A DNA stretch of 64,000 bases. Source: Sulfidibacter corallicola. Its GTDB lineage: Bacteria > Acidobacteriota > Holophagae > Acanthopleuribacterales > Acanthopleuribacteraceae. The stretch spans positions 9,728,256 through 9,792,255 of the forward strand of contig NZ_CP071793.1 in assembly GCF_017498545.1 (NCBI RefSeq), read 5' to 3'. This document shows positions 44,073 to 54,302 of the stretch, piece by piece (the stretch's first letter is position 1; every line of letters begins with the position of its first letter). The position numbers and the translations under genes were made by a program. The notes beneath the pieces are model-generated. The model saw nothing but the letters and a program-made list of their open reading frames with translations. It was not told where the DNA came from and did no database searches.

Positions 44073-46163
44073 TCACGGGCACACCTCGTACGGCGCCACC
44101 ACACCATTGGCGCGATTGACCCAGGTGACCCAATCGAGAACCCCGGACGAGCCGTTCACCCAACGTTGCGTCGTCGACCCGAAAAACCAGTCGCCCTGCG
44201 GCCCGTAACGCAGAGTCCCACCGCCCTCGGACCAACGGTCGGTGAGTGAGGCGAGATCGCCGCACACCGCAATATCGAAATCGTTCAAGCGATTGTGCGA
44301 CAAGTCCAGCGCGTGATCGCCGCCACTGCCGAGAAAAGGATGAGTGACGAAGGCCGACACTTCCTCGAGACAATTACCGGCCAGGTTGACCCGAGCCAAT
44401 TCGGTCAGGCCGTCCAGGTCGGGTAAGATGCGGATCAGGTTTTGGGCCGCGTCCAGTTCGCGCAGGGCGCGAAAGGATTGAACACCGGTGAGATCGACGA
44501 TGTCGAACGCCGATACGTCCAGGCGCTCGATGCGGTCGGCCTCCGCCAAACTGAGCTGCCCGTCCCGGTCCTGATCGAACTCGGCCAGGACGCGTTCGCG
44601 CAATGCGGGGTCCGGCATCGAAACGAAGCCGCAGGCCAGGAAGCCGCCTGGCGACCATTCTCGAATCAGAGGCTGACTCAGCAGCGGGCCACAGAAGAGA
44701 GCCTGATCCGGACCGGAAAAATCGGGGTCCGGATCGGCGTTGTCGTCGCGATTGGATGGCCGCACGATCACCCTGACCACCACATCGGTGGCCGGCTGGT
44801 CGCCATCGGTCCAAATGGCAAGGTCAAGCCTTGCGTTTTGCAGCCCGGAAGTTCCCGCGCCCGTGGTGGCCACCTCCGCCGTGCGGCTGAACAGACGATC
44901 ACCCAGGGTGAACAGACTGTTGGCCTCGGCATAGGCCTGGCTGGTTTCGAGGTCCACCTGCAGGGCTCGGGGGTCGACGAGCACGGTGTCGGGCCGGCCG
45001 GATTCGGCGACGGCATCCACGGGTTCACCGTCCTGCAACAAGATCGGGAAGCCGTAATCGCTTTGGCTGGGCAGATGGACGGCAAAGGTAGAGCCGCGAT
45101 GGAACCCCCACGGCGAAGCGCAGCCCGCCAGCAGATCCATGTGGTTCTCCAAGCGATACAAGCCGTCGGGATTGGCTTGATCCGGACAGAGCGATACCTG
45201 CGTGGGGGTGGTTGGCATTGCATCGAAGGTACACCCGACGTTCAATTCCCGCGCTGTGCCGATAACCGTATCATTTGAAAATGCAACAGGGGTCCATGTC
45301 CCCAAGAAAATGTCCGAAGTATTATGGGCCGTGGTAATGCCAACCGTTTCGGAATTGTAGGTGTTCGGCAAGAATTGGAGTTGGCTCAGTGAGGGCGGTG
45401 CCGGTTCCGGTTGCAGGCTGCTTTGGGTGACATCCACGCAGATCTGGGTCGAGACCGCATCCGCCCGCGTTCTGCCCTCGGGATCGCGAGTGGGTGCCGG
45501 TAAATTGGCCCTGCCCTCTGCATACAGAGGTTGATACAGGGCCCAATATTGAGAGGCCGCAATGCCCAAAGAAAACGACATGGTTTGAAAGCGGGTCGGC
45601 GGCTCGGTTCCGCCACCAGTTTGGATCCATTCGCTGCTCGAGGACTGGACGCGCAGCCAGATTTCGCCTTCACCGGCAACCCAACGAACGATGGAGAGGG
45701 TTCCCGGAGGGGCGGCGATTTGATCGGTCACGGCGCCGCTCGTGAGGAACAACGGCAAGAAAATGGGACGATGAACGCGACCGTTCTCCGGGTCGTCGAT
45801 ATCGACCAGCGTGTGACTGAGCACCACGTTCCGGATGATGCGAAGTCTTAGGTAGACGGGGTTCGCGACATCGGCATCCGCGAAATCGTCCCAGGTCACG
45901 GTAAACAAAAGCGGGGAAGCCTGGTTGTGTCGATTGTCCATATACAAATCCGGGATTTGGCCCCTGATCTCGATGGCCGCCAACCCTGCCTGGCTTCCGA
46001 AACAAATCAGGGCCATCACGGCCAAACGTCGCCAGGACAAACAAAGAGAACCCACATCTATCGCACGCCTCGACCGTTGTCCGGTCCCTGCCGCAGAAAT
46101 CGGGATGGTCGTTTGCAAGTCCGTAGAAGTCTCCGACATGTGAAAAAATCGCGTTGCGCTCAT
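44073..46163 (-). CDS. Secreted leucine-rich-repeat protein with EF-hand-like motif
   Basis: The 696-residue protein starts at ATG 46163 by an ATGA overlap with the SBBP gene upstream. A signal segment (LAVMALICFGSQAGLAAIE) is near residue 50. The N-terminal half is paralogous to the next gene. The C-terminal part has a calcium-binding loop of the EF-hand kind (DQDRDGQLSLAEADRI), a few leucine-rich repeats (LRELDAAQNLIRILPDLDGL, HALDLSHNRLND) and ends YEVCP. It should be exported and may bind calcium and ligands outside the cell. The upstream gene also ends in Cys-Pro. Confidence 0.82.
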   Translation of the reverse strand: MSATRFFHMSETSTDLQTTIPISAAGTGQRSRRAIDVGSLCLSWRRLAVMALICFGSQAGLAAIEIRGQIPDLYMDNRHNQASPLLFTVTWDDFADADVANPVYLRLRIIRNVVLSHTLVDIDDPENGRVHRPIFLPLFLTSGAVTDQIAAPPGTLSIVRWVAGEGEIWLRVQSSSSEWIQTGGGTEPPTRFQTMSFSLGIAASQYWALYQPLYAEGRANLPAPTRDPEGRTRADAVSTQICVDVTQSSLQPEPAPPSLSQLQFLPNTYNSETVGITTAHNTSDIFLGTWTPVAFSNDTVIGTARELNVGCTFDAMPTTPTQVSLCPDQANPDGLYRLENHMDLLAGCASPWGFHRGSTFAVHLPSQSDYGFPILLQDGEPVDAVAESGRPDTVLVDPRALQVDLETSQAYAEANSLFTLGDRLFSRTAEVATTGAGTSGLQNARLDLAIWTDGDQPATDVVVRVIVRPSNRDDNADPDPDFSGPDQALFCGPLLSQPLIREWSPGGFLACGFVSMPDPALRERVLAEFDQDRDGQLSLAEADRIERLDVSAFDIVDLTGVQSFRALRELDAAQNLIRILPDLDGLTELARVNLAGNCLEEVSAFVTHPFLGSGGDHALDLSHNRLNDFDIAVCGDLASLTDRWSEGGGTLRYGPQGDWFFGSTTQRWVNGSSGVLDWVTWVNRANGVVAPYEVCP

Positions 46164-49100
46164 GGACAGAACTCCTTGGCCCAATAGGGAAATAGGATCC
46201 AAAAATCGCCGTATTGGATGGTGCCGTCTCTTCGCCAGTCGCCAGGGCAGGTCACTCCGTCGGGGCAGCGCCCCTCATCCGTGATCACCTGGACCAGATC
46301 CAACACGCTGGTTGGGGCATTGCCAGACAACGAGGGCGGAATGCAGCCCAAATCCATGGAGGCCACCAAACCGTCGGCGATGCCGCGACCGAGGCTCGGT
46401 TCTCCTGGGAAAAGGGGATGGGTTTCGGGTAGGGCGCTCGAACCGGCTATGTAATAGGTGTCATCTCCGTCCCAGACGGCACTATTAACCCAGGTACCCG
46501 CAGGAACCGAACCTGCGTAGATCAAGTCGGACAGGTCGGCGCGTAGGTGGGTCAGGATTGATGGAAACGTTAAAAAACCACAGTTAGAGGGAAAGGGTAC
46601 ACCCGGTGTGAATTGTGGATTACAACCATCGGCACGGCCGACCAAGAGAATGCGATCTTCCCGGCCCATGAGGAGGTTCGCATCGGCATATTCACTCAAT
46701 ACGATGCTTCCCAGATAGGTACCCCTTGTGATTTCCGATCCGTTCGGATCTATTTTGCCCACGTAGGTGTGAAAGAAGCTGTAGGGGTGTCCCTGGCTGA
46801 AGGCCGCAGCACTTGCGGGGAGCTCGGTCGTTGCCGTTCGAATCGCCAGCACGGGTCGATCGTTGCGGTCCAAAGCCATGGCCTTCAAGACGTCGTGCTC
46901 CGATCCCCCCAAATAGGTGGCGAAGCGCAGGGACCCGTCAGAGATGGAAACCTTGGCCAGGAAACCGTCGCAATCCCCGTTGTAGCTTTCGTCGAAGACA
47001 CCCGACGTTACCGGGAAATCCGTCGAGCAAGTGACACCTCCCACGTAGAGCCCTCCCTGAGCGTCCAAGGCCAGGTCGTGCGATGCATCGTCCTCGCTGC
47101 CGCCCAGGTAGGAGCCGAACTCGAACTCGGTGCCATCGGCACTGAGGGCGCACAGGTAGACTTCGCCGGCTTCTCCCTCGAACGCCGAATCGAAGGCGTT
47201 GGCCGTGGTCGGCAGGCCCCGTTGGCTGGTGCCGCCGGTCAGCCAGGTTCGGCCGCTCGGATCCACAGCCAGAGCGCGTGGTTCAAATCCGAAGCTATCG
47301 GGATCGTTGCCCGGGGGGAGGTAGGTGCTGAAGCCAAGCGTGCCTGTCACGGGATCGATTTTGGCCGAGAATCCAGCACGTGGGTGTTGCAAAGTGGAAA
47401 AGGCGGCATCGGCGGTCACGGGGAAATCGATCGAAGCGGTGGAACCGGCGAGATACAGGGTGCCACGATCGTCTAAATCGATGCCCGCGACTTTTTCGTC
47501 CAGGGTTCCGCCCAAAAAGGTGGTGAACAGCGGCTCACCCGTCGTGGGGTCGAAACGCATCACGAATGCTTCCACGCTTCGTGCGAGAAAGGTAGGGTCG
47601 GGTGCATGGTCGCTGACCGGAAAGAAGGCCGAATCGGTCAAACCAGCCGCGATCAACATACCGGATGCGTCCTGTTCGAGGTCTACGATGGTGTCCCAAC
47701 CAGATTGATCCAGAAAGGTGCTGTAGCCCAGCGTTCCTCGAACCACATCCACATGACTGACAAATCCCGAACTGCTGCCTTCCAGAAACAAATCCTCGGC
47801 ATCGTCGGTCACCGGAAAGTCGCGTGATGCGGTGCCACCCGCGAGAATCACCTGGCCGGAACCCAATGCGGCGATGCCTGCCGGATCATCCGCGTTCACG
47901 CCCCCCAGGTAGGAGGCGTAGTCGACATGTTTGACCGCGGGATCCCACCGTGCGAACCAGATGTCTTCTCCACCGTCCCTCTGGGATTGAACGCTGTTGG
48001 CGGTGACCGGAAAGTCGTCGGACTCACTGGTTCCGCAAAGCCATAGCCGACCACCTACGTCCCGGTGCAGGTCCTGTATCCCGTCATTTCTCGAACCCCC
48101 CAGAAAGGTGCCGTGAATCAGTGCGTCTCCGTCTCCCGATAGCTGCATGAGAAACCCATCCGAAATCCCGGAAAGCTGCTGTCCGAGTGCATCCGTAGTC
48201 GTCGGGAAATTCGGTGACCTGGTGGTTCCCACCACGAATAGGCCTTCTCGATTGACGATCAGGTTGCCCGGAACCTCTTCGTCCCATCCTCCAAAGTAGG
48301 TCATCCAGAGGAAGCGATGTTCTGCGGGAGAAAATTTCGCGAGAAACCCGTCGGTGCCTCCCAGTGCGTCTTCGGACAGGACGCCAAAAGTGGTGGGTAG
48401 ATCGTGTGAACGGGTGCTGCCCAAGACGACCAGGTTCTCCGCTTCGTCGAGAGCCAACGCCACGCCATGGTCGTTCGAGATGCCACCCAAGAAGGTGCTG
48501 TATTGGAGATCCGTAAAATCTTTGTCGAAAATCGCCAAAAAGGCGTCCCGGCTGCCGTTGAAAGTCCCATCGAACGCGTCGTCGGTCACGGGAAAGTCTT
48601 CTCGCTGGGTCCAACCGGTGAGTGCGATTCGGCCATCTGCCAACTCGAGAATGTCGAGAGCCAGGTGTTCGGTCCAGCTTTCGCCCTCTTCGCCCGTGTA
48701 GGTGCCGGCCACGGATCTGCCGGTCTCTCCATCGAGGCGGCCTATGTAAAAATCCCCGCTACCCGAGCGGGTGTCGTAACCGCCGCTCGCGGTGGGGTGC
48801 TCTCCAAAAAAGAGACTGGTGGAGAAAATGGGATCCCCATCGGATGTAAGCGTCAGAGCGGTTCCTTCGCTGCCGACCAACCCGGAAAAACGGGAAGAAA
48901 AGACCAAGCGCCGCTCTTGGGTGTCCCATTTGGATAGGGTGACCGATTCCCAAGTGCCCGCGGTCGCCAGGAAGAAGCAGTACCTGTCCCCATCGCACAC
49001 CATGTTCTGAATGGGATCGGGCGAGCCATGACCTCCGAACAGATGCAACCAGTTCAAGCCGAAGTCGATGTCCCAGCCCGTTTCGGGATCGCCACCCTCC

Positions 49101-49825
49101 ACCCGCACGACGGCGTAGCGACCCTCTTGCACCTCGAAAGACAGTTTCAATTCGGTGCGTGCCGTGCCGCTTCCTTGCCATGCGCGTGGCTTCGGAATGA
49201 CCAGGCGGCGACTTTCGAACGTGGCCTCCAAAGAGCCTTCAGCGTTCGATTTCAGCGCTTCGGCGCCCAGATCGAAGGCCCAGGATCGACCGGTAGTGCC
49301 GGGTCGGACTCGCCATTTCTGATACAAGCGATTGTCGCGTATTTCGAAGGTGACATCCACTCCCGGCCAGACTTGTTCGAACACCAACCCCTGGTGAGGG
49401 ACCAATCCGGTCCGCCAGCGTTCGCGGGGACCGGAATAGAAATTCACCAAACCGGCTCCGGGAAAAACGACGTTCGGCGACATGCTTTTTGAGCGTTTTT
49501 CGGAGGCAATTGGTCGCCAAAGGACTCGATTCTCCACCTCGTTACGTCTCGTTGCCTCGCTCTCGATATAGAGCCCATCGCTGAGGATCCGGATCGGGCG
49601 ATCCGTCAAGCCGAGCAACAGCGCTTCGGCACGTTCGTTGGGGAAAAGGTGGTGCCCGGATTTCGCCTCATCTCGATTGTCGAGGAAGAATACCGGTAAC
49701 CCGTGCAGATTCGGTTCCCACTCAGAATAACCGAGCACTAGGTAGCCTGATTGAACCCAAAGCACAAAGGGAATAGCTAGAACACGAAGCTGAAACATCG
49801 TCATACAAACACCAAACAGAGTCAT
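46160..49825 (-). CDS. Large secreted SBBP-repeat beta-propeller protein
   Basis: The 1221-residue protein has a signal region (MFQLRVLAIPFVLWVQSG), an N-terminal domain with LHGLPVFFLDNRDEAKSG and VWPGVDVTFEIRDNRLYQKW (a domain that typically precedes SBBP repeats), and then many SBBP propeller blades such as LQYSTFLGGISNDHG, FLWMTYFGGWDEEV and FGSYLGGSEDDASHDLALD, each with a G-G-x-x-D core. A C-terminal segment reads CPGDWRRDGTIQYGDFW and ends WAKEFCP. These proteins are secreted and often large, with unknown ligands. It is the first gene of a three-gene block with the paralogous LRR pair. Confidence 0.88.
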   Translation of the reverse strand: MTLFGVCMTMFQLRVLAIPFVLWVQSGYLVLGYSEWEPNLHGLPVFFLDNRDEAKSGHHLFPNERAEALLLGLTDRPIRILSDGLYIESEATRRNEVENRVLWRPIASEKRSKSMSPNVVFPGAGLVNFYSGPRERWRTGLVPHQGLVFEQVWPGVDVTFEIRDNRLYQKWRVRPGTTGRSWAFDLGAEALKSNAEGSLEATFESRRLVIPKPRAWQGSGTARTELKLSFEVQEGRYAVVRVEGGDPETGWDIDFGLNWLHLFGGHGSPDPIQNMVCDGDRYCFFLATAGTWESVTLSKWDTQERRLVFSSRFSGLVGSEGTALTLTSDGDPIFSTSLFFGEHPTASGGYDTRSGSGDFYIGRLDGETGRSVAGTYTGEEGESWTEHLALDILELADGRIALTGWTQREDFPVTDDAFDGTFNGSRDAFLAIFDKDFTDLQYSTFLGGISNDHGVALALDEAENLVVLGSTRSHDLPTTFGVLSEDALGGTDGFLAKFSPAEHRFLWMTYFGGWDEEVPGNLIVNREGLFVVGTTRSPNFPTTTDALGQQLSGISDGFLMQLSGDGDALIHGTFLGGSRNDGIQDLHRDVGGRLWLCGTSESDDFPVTANSVQSQRDGGEDIWFARWDPAVKHVDYASYLGGVNADDPAGIAALGSGQVILAGGTASRDFPVTDDAEDLFLEGSSSGFVSHVDVVRGTLGYSTFLDQSGWDTIVDLEQDASGMLIAAGLTDSAFFPVSDHAPDPTFLARSVEAFVMRFDPTTGEPLFTTFLGGTLDEKVAGIDLDDRGTLYLAGSTASIDFPVTADAAFSTLQHPRAGFSAKIDPVTGTLGFSTYLPPGNDPDSFGFEPRALAVDPSGRTWLTGGTSQRGLPTTANAFDSAFEGEAGEVYLCALSADGTEFEFGSYLGGSEDDASHDLALDAQGGLYVGGVTCSTDFPVTSGVFDESYNGDCDGFLAKVSISDGSLRFATYLGGSEHDVLKAMALDRNDRPVLAIRTATTELPASAAAFSQGHPYSFFHTYVGKIDPNGSEITRGTYLGSIVLSEYADANLLMGREDRILLVGRADGCNPQFTPGVPFPSNCGFLTFPSILTHLRADLSDLIYAGSVPAGTWVNSAVWDGDDTYYIAGSSALPETHPLFPGEPSLGRGIADGLVASMDLGCIPPSLSGNAPTSVLDLVQVITDEGRCPDGVTCPGDWRRDGTIQYGDFWILFPYWAKEFCP

Positions 49826-50136
49826 TTCAAGGTTTATAAGACTCTTATTTGACGAATAAAACCATCAAAAAGCATTCAACTCAACCGGTTTTTCCAGCTT
49901 AATCTCGTTCAGGCACGATCATTCCTGCAGACTCTGGCCGATCTGTTGAAACTCGTCCGGCATCGTGTTCGCCTAGGGAAAGGTGTCGACCAGTCGCCCA
50001 GAATCGACATGACACTGGTGCCGCGACCCGTCTGGGGAATCCGAGCCAACACTTTTTGTAGTGAACCGTCCATTGCCTGGATCGAGAACGGTTGGCTATA
50101 CCCCCGGTCCCAGATACCGCCGGGCCTGCGGCCCGG
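49826..50136. other. Intergenic stretch
   Basis: About 310 bp between the SBBP gene start and the end of the hybrid kinase. Presumably contains the SBBP-block promoter; it also holds a GC-rich hairpin right after the kinase stop. No gene seen. Confidence 0.4.
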
Positions 50137-50137
50137 C
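50119..50137 (-). terminator. GC-rich hairpin directly after the hybrid kinase stop
   Basis: The 8-bp stem GCCGGGCC with GGCCCGGC encloses a 3-nt loop and adjoins the stop codon. It lacks a T-run, so intrinsic termination is uncertain. Confidence 0.45.
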
Positions 50138-53100
50138 TACCTCATCTTGAGGACCAGCAACGTGACGTCGTCTTGCGGGGGCTGGCCCTGGGCCCATCGA
50201 TTCCCGGATTCGATCAGCGCCTCCAGCGCTTCCTGGGGCGCCTTGGAGGCCACCCGCGAGAAGGCCTCGGCCACCGCGCCCGGACCCAGGATTTCGTCTC
50301 GGGGATCGAACATCTCCTCCAACCCGTCGCTCATCATCAACACCGTATCGCCCGGATTCAACGTGACGCTCACCTGATCGTAATTCGCCTCGAGCCCCGT
50401 CCCCAACGGCAAGCCCTGCAGCTCCAGGGTTTCGAGCGAATCGGTCGCGGCGCGATAGACCAGGGGGAACGGCATGCCGGCCGAAGACAGGGTCAGCCGG
50501 TTCTGATCCAACTCGGCGAAGGTCATCGCCATGTAGAGCCCCTCGAAGCCCATGGACGCCAGCCCGTCGGATGCGCGGTAGAGAAAATCGCGCGGTGTGT
50601 CGCGACCGGCGAGCGCGATGAACTGGCTCTTTGCCGCCGTGACCATGGTGCCCGCGTGCAGGCCGTGCCCGGTCGCGTCACCCAACGCGATCCACAGCCG
50701 CTGCGCGCCCTCGGCCTTGAAATCGTAGTAATCGCCGCCGACCTCGGTGGCCGGCTTCATGAACACCGCCAGGTCGACCTGGGCCATGCGCGGTATCTCC
50801 GCCGGCAACATCGACAACTGGAGCCGCCGCGCCTCCGCCAACTCGCGACTCTTGCGCGCGTTTTCGGCTTCCAGCAGCACCCGCTCCCGCTCCTGACGCA
50901 GGTTCTTCTCGGTCAACCGCTTCATGTAGAGGTGCAGGTTCACCCGCGAAATCAGCTCGCTCCGGCTGATCGGCTTGGTCAGAAAATCGTTGGCACCGGC
51001 GCTGAAACCGGTCACCAGATCGGAAACCTGGTTCTTGGCGGTGAGGAAAATGACCGGCACCTGGCGCACGGAAAACGAACCCCGAATGACGCGGCACACT
51101 TCGTAACCGGACATGCGCGGCATCATGATGTCCAACAACACCAGGTCGAACGGCGGGTGTTCGTCCACCAGTTCCAGCGCCTCGCGGCCGGAGGTCGCCT
51201 GAACCACCTGGTAATTGGCCAGGGTCAGTTGGTTCACCAACACCTGACGGTTGACCGCTTCGTCGTCGACCACCAGGATCGTGAATTCACCCGCGATCGG
51301 CGGAATCGTCTTCTCCTTCGGCGTGTCGTCCTGTTCGAGCGGTCGCAACAGCGAGGTGGATCGATCGCGATCGTACGTGGCCGGCTGCGCCTCCCGGTTC
51401 CCGCTGAAGGTGCCGGGCTTCTGGCTGATCGGCAGCGAGAACCCGAAGGTGGCCCCCTCCCCTTTCTGGGAATGAACCCAGACCTTGCCGCCGTGCAACT
51501 CCACCAGGCGCTTGACGATGGCCAGCCCCAAGCCGGTCCCGCCGTATTCCCGTTCGATCGACCCCTCGGCCTGCTCGAACGATTCGAAGATGTGTTGGTG
51601 CTTCTCCGGCTCGATGCCGATGCCCGTATCGCGCACGTGGATCTCGACCATGTCGGGTCGTTCCTTGTCGCGCACCGCCTCCACCCGAACCCAGCCGCGC
51701 TCGGTGAACTTGATCGCGTTGCCGACCAGGTTGATCATGATCTGCTGCAACCGATTCTCGTCGGCCCACACGGCCGGGGTTTCGGGCGGAACCTCGTTGA
51801 TCAGCTCCAGCTTCTTGCCGTGCACCAACGGCGTGGCGATGCGCAACACCACATCCGTCAGGACCTGAAAGTCGACCGGCGTGCGTTGGAGTTCCAAATC
51901 GCGGTTGCGCAGCTTGGAGAAATCGAGGATGTCGTTGACCAGCGACGCCAACCGCCGACTACTGGAGGAGATCATGCTCAAGTCCTGGCGAGCCTTCTCC
52001 GGGAGTGGCCCGGCCACGCCGCTTTTGAGCGATTCGGCCAAGCCGATGATGCCGTGCAACGGCGTGCGCAGCTCGTGGGACGTGTTCGCCAGGAATTCGT
52101 TCTTCAGGCGATCCAACTGCGACAGCGCCAGGTTCTGCTCGCGCAACGTGGTCGCGTTGGCGTGGAGCTGTTCCCGAGCCTGGCGAATCGACTGCACCAT
52201 GTTGTTGAAGTTGTCCGAAAGGAAGCCGATCTCGTCGAAGGCGTGAATCGGGACCCGCACGTCCCATTCACCGTGGTTCACCTGACGCACGCCGGTGAGC
52301 AGGTTGTCCAGTGGCCGAACCACGGCGTTTTGCAGCAGGTGCGGGAACAGCAGCAGCAGGACGGTCGTGAAGATCACCATCGCCAACGCCTGGCGCGAGC
52401 TGCCGTGATTCATGAAACGCCGAAAGTGGAGGTGGCTGAAGCCCACCTCGTAGATGCGTTGCCCGTGAAGGAAGCGATAGCAGAAGTAGTGGTCCGCCAG
52501 ATTGACCAGATGGAGATCGGCCATGCGCTCCTCGCGCCGCATCAGCGTGGAAAGCGTGCGGGCGGCCTGGACTTCGGCCTCGCTGCCGGCGAGGTCACTG
52601 GAGAATCCCTGCAGAAACCGCAGGTTCAGCCGCCAGTACCAGTTCATCCGCGTCATGGTCTCGCGATCCCAACGCCGCAACTGTTCCAGATCGAAGTGTT
52701 TGTCCGGTGCCGCGAACACTTCGTAATCGTCGAGATAGCCGTCCTGTACGTGCGAGCGGGAAACCACGTAGCTCACCGTTTTCGGCAAGATGTCGGGCCG
52801 CTCCTCGATGACGGCACGGTGACTGGCGGCCACGTCCTCCAGGCGATCCGAGCGATAGATGCCGAAAGTCTCGCTCCAGGTCAGGTACCCCATGAAGGTG
52901 ATGGTGGTGAGCAGCAGGAGCAGCGTGATGCCCACCAGCTTGTCCAGGAAGCTGGTCTGCTCGGGAATGTAATTAATATAGATAATGAAGAACACCGAGA
53001 ACAGCAACAGGGTCATCACGATGAAGATGAAGCTCTGTTGTGCCTGGGAGATGATGCGGAACTGAACCATGAGCTGGGTCGGCCACATGAACAGGCCGAT

Positions 53101-53682
53101 GAAAAACGCAACGAAAAACGCCCGGACGGATTTGCCGTGACGGGTGTGGGGAAACACGCAGCGGGCCAGCGCCGACCGACCGCCGTTTCGCGGTTCGAGG
53201 ATGAGCATCTTGCGCACCCAGATGACCAGGAACCACAGGTACTGAGCCAGGCGAATCACTTGGACGTAGAGCAACGACACCAGGACCTTGCTGAAATCCT
53301 GGACCCAACCGTCGGCGTCCAGGTGCACGGCGTTGGGGATCAACACGGCGATCACGAGCGCATTGAGACCCGTCACCACCAGAACGACGTTGGATTCCAC
53401 CGGGTGGTCGTTGCGTGGAAAGCGATAGGCGAACTGGATGAGCAGGGTCAGGATGATGTCGAGGAAAAAGAGCAGGTAGACGCCGAACCGAGTCCAGGAC
53501 GCTCGCACGCTCAGCATGACGAAGGCGTCCGCCATGACGAGGGTGAACAGGCCGAAAACCAGCGTCAACAGCCAGGTGCTGGCAGTCTTGTGCTTGATGC
53601 GGAGCAGGAAGATGGTCAGGACGCTTCCCAGGAGGATCGCGGCCAGGCTGGCGACCGAATTGTAGGAGAGCAGCAATTCCAT
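50137..53682 (-). CDS. Hybrid histidine kinase with REC and SpoIIE/PP2C domains
   Basis: The 1181-residue protein, from ATG 53682 with GGAG upstream, has six or more hydrophobic segments in its first 280 residues (LASLAAILLGSVLTIFLL-like), a periplasmic loop, a HAMP linker near 440-495 and a HisKA with FLANTSHELRTPLHGIIG (H about 536). The HATPase has NLVGNAIKFT, GTGLGLAIVKRL. REC follows with FTILVVDDEAVNRQ and LVLLDIMMP (phospho-Asp about 850). The last 240 residues are a PP2C/SpoIIE phosphatase: ARRLQLSMLPAEIP, EVGGDYYDF, and LGDATGHGLHAGTMVTAA, SDGLEEM. Kinase, receiver and phosphatase are thus in one chain, suggesting control of an anti-sigma or STAS partner. No such partner adjoins. Confidence 0.92.
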   Translation of the reverse strand: MELLLSYNSVASLAAILLGSVLTIFLLRIKHKTASTWLLTLVFGLFTLVMADAFVMLSVRASWTRFGVYLLFFLDIILTLLIQFAYRFPRNDHPVESNVVLVVTGLNALVIAVLIPNAVHLDADGWVQDFSKVLVSLLYVQVIRLAQYLWFLVIWVRKMLILEPRNGGRSALARCVFPHTRHGKSVRAFFVAFFIGLFMWPTQLMVQFRIISQAQQSFIFIVMTLLLFSVFFIIYINYIPEQTSFLDKLVGITLLLLLTTITFMGYLTWSETFGIYRSDRLEDVAASHRAVIEERPDILPKTVSYVVSRSHVQDGYLDDYEVFAAPDKHFDLEQLRRWDRETMTRMNWYWRLNLRFLQGFSSDLAGSEAEVQAARTLSTLMRREERMADLHLVNLADHYFCYRFLHGQRIYEVGFSHLHFRRFMNHGSSRQALAMVIFTTVLLLLFPHLLQNAVVRPLDNLLTGVRQVNHGEWDVRVPIHAFDEIGFLSDNFNNMVQSIRQAREQLHANATTLREQNLALSQLDRLKNEFLANTSHELRTPLHGIIGLAESLKSGVAGPLPEKARQDLSMISSSSRRLASLVNDILDFSKLRNRDLELQRTPVDFQVLTDVVLRIATPLVHGKKLELINEVPPETPAVWADENRLQQIMINLVGNAIKFTERGWVRVEAVRDKERPDMVEIHVRDTGIGIEPEKHQHIFESFEQAEGSIEREYGGTGLGLAIVKRLVELHGGKVWVHSQKGEGATFGFSLPISQKPGTFSGNREAQPATYDRDRSTSLLRPLEQDDTPKEKTIPPIAGEFTILVVDDEAVNRQVLVNQLTLANYQVVQATSGREALELVDEHPPFDLVLLDIMMPRMSGYEVCRVIRGSFSVRQVPVIFLTAKNQVSDLVTGFSAGANDFLTKPISRSELISRVNLHLYMKRLTEKNLRQERERVLLEAENARKSRELAEARRLQLSMLPAEIPRMAQVDLAVFMKPATEVGGDYYDFKAEGAQRLWIALGDATGHGLHAGTMVTAAKSQFIALAGRDTPRDFLYRASDGLASMGFEGLYMAMTFAELDQNRLTLSSAGMPFPLVYRAATDSLETLELQGLPLGTGLEANYDQVSVTLNPGDTVLMMSDGLEEMFDPRDEILGPGAVAEAFSRVASKAPQEALEALIESGNRWAQGQPPQDDVTLLVLKMR

Positions 53683-54302
53683 ACAGGGCTCCGCAAAAAA
53701 CTGGAACAAATTCTAGCCCGCATCGGACCAGAATTGTAGCTCGTTCGATGGGGCGGACTCGGAGGGGACGATCCACTAAGGAGCAGGGCGAGAACACCGC
53801 CTCCCGGTGGCGTTTCCAAGCCCAATCTGGCCGGTTTTCCAGGGCAAAAACATTTCCACTACTGATCACACGGAGATCACTGACATATAACTCACTGAAT
53901 ATCAACCAGCTACACGGATCGTTCAAGTCATGGTGCCCTGGAGCGCTCGATGGGAATCACGCGGCACCAAATCCAAAGCCGTGACCCTGCCCAGAGCCAA
54001 CATCGCACTGAAGAAGCCGAACCGAACGACCCAAAACCTGGACAGACATCCTACCGGTATCCCGCCCATCGATCTGGAACGGGCTTCCTTGTTTCCCGAA
54101 CTCCCGACCCGGAGCTCGAGCGGTGCGGCCACTTCTTGGATCGTGAAAATAAAAAAAAAGTAGGCGAACTCACGGTTTCATCTTATTTTTCGCGCGACAT
54201 CAACCCTCCTCGCCTGACTCGATTTTTCGAGATTTATGGCCAATCCACCGCGCAACGGTTGGCTTTCGAGGCGATTCTCTCACTGCGGAAAGAGGCGTTT
54301 CG
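53683..54302. other. Divergent promoter region before the RiPP cluster
   Basis: About 620 bp between the leftward hybrid kinase and the first small ORF. Several frames are open but none looks coded; the AT-rich run near 54148-54160 could belong to a promoter. Nothing else recognised. Confidence 0.4.

Noticed and set aside
50092..53739. Plus-strand open frame of 1215 codons opposite the hybrid kinase
   Set aside because: It is antisense to a protein with intact HisKA, REC and PP2C motifs and has His/Gln/Arg-rich composition typical of high-GC shadows.
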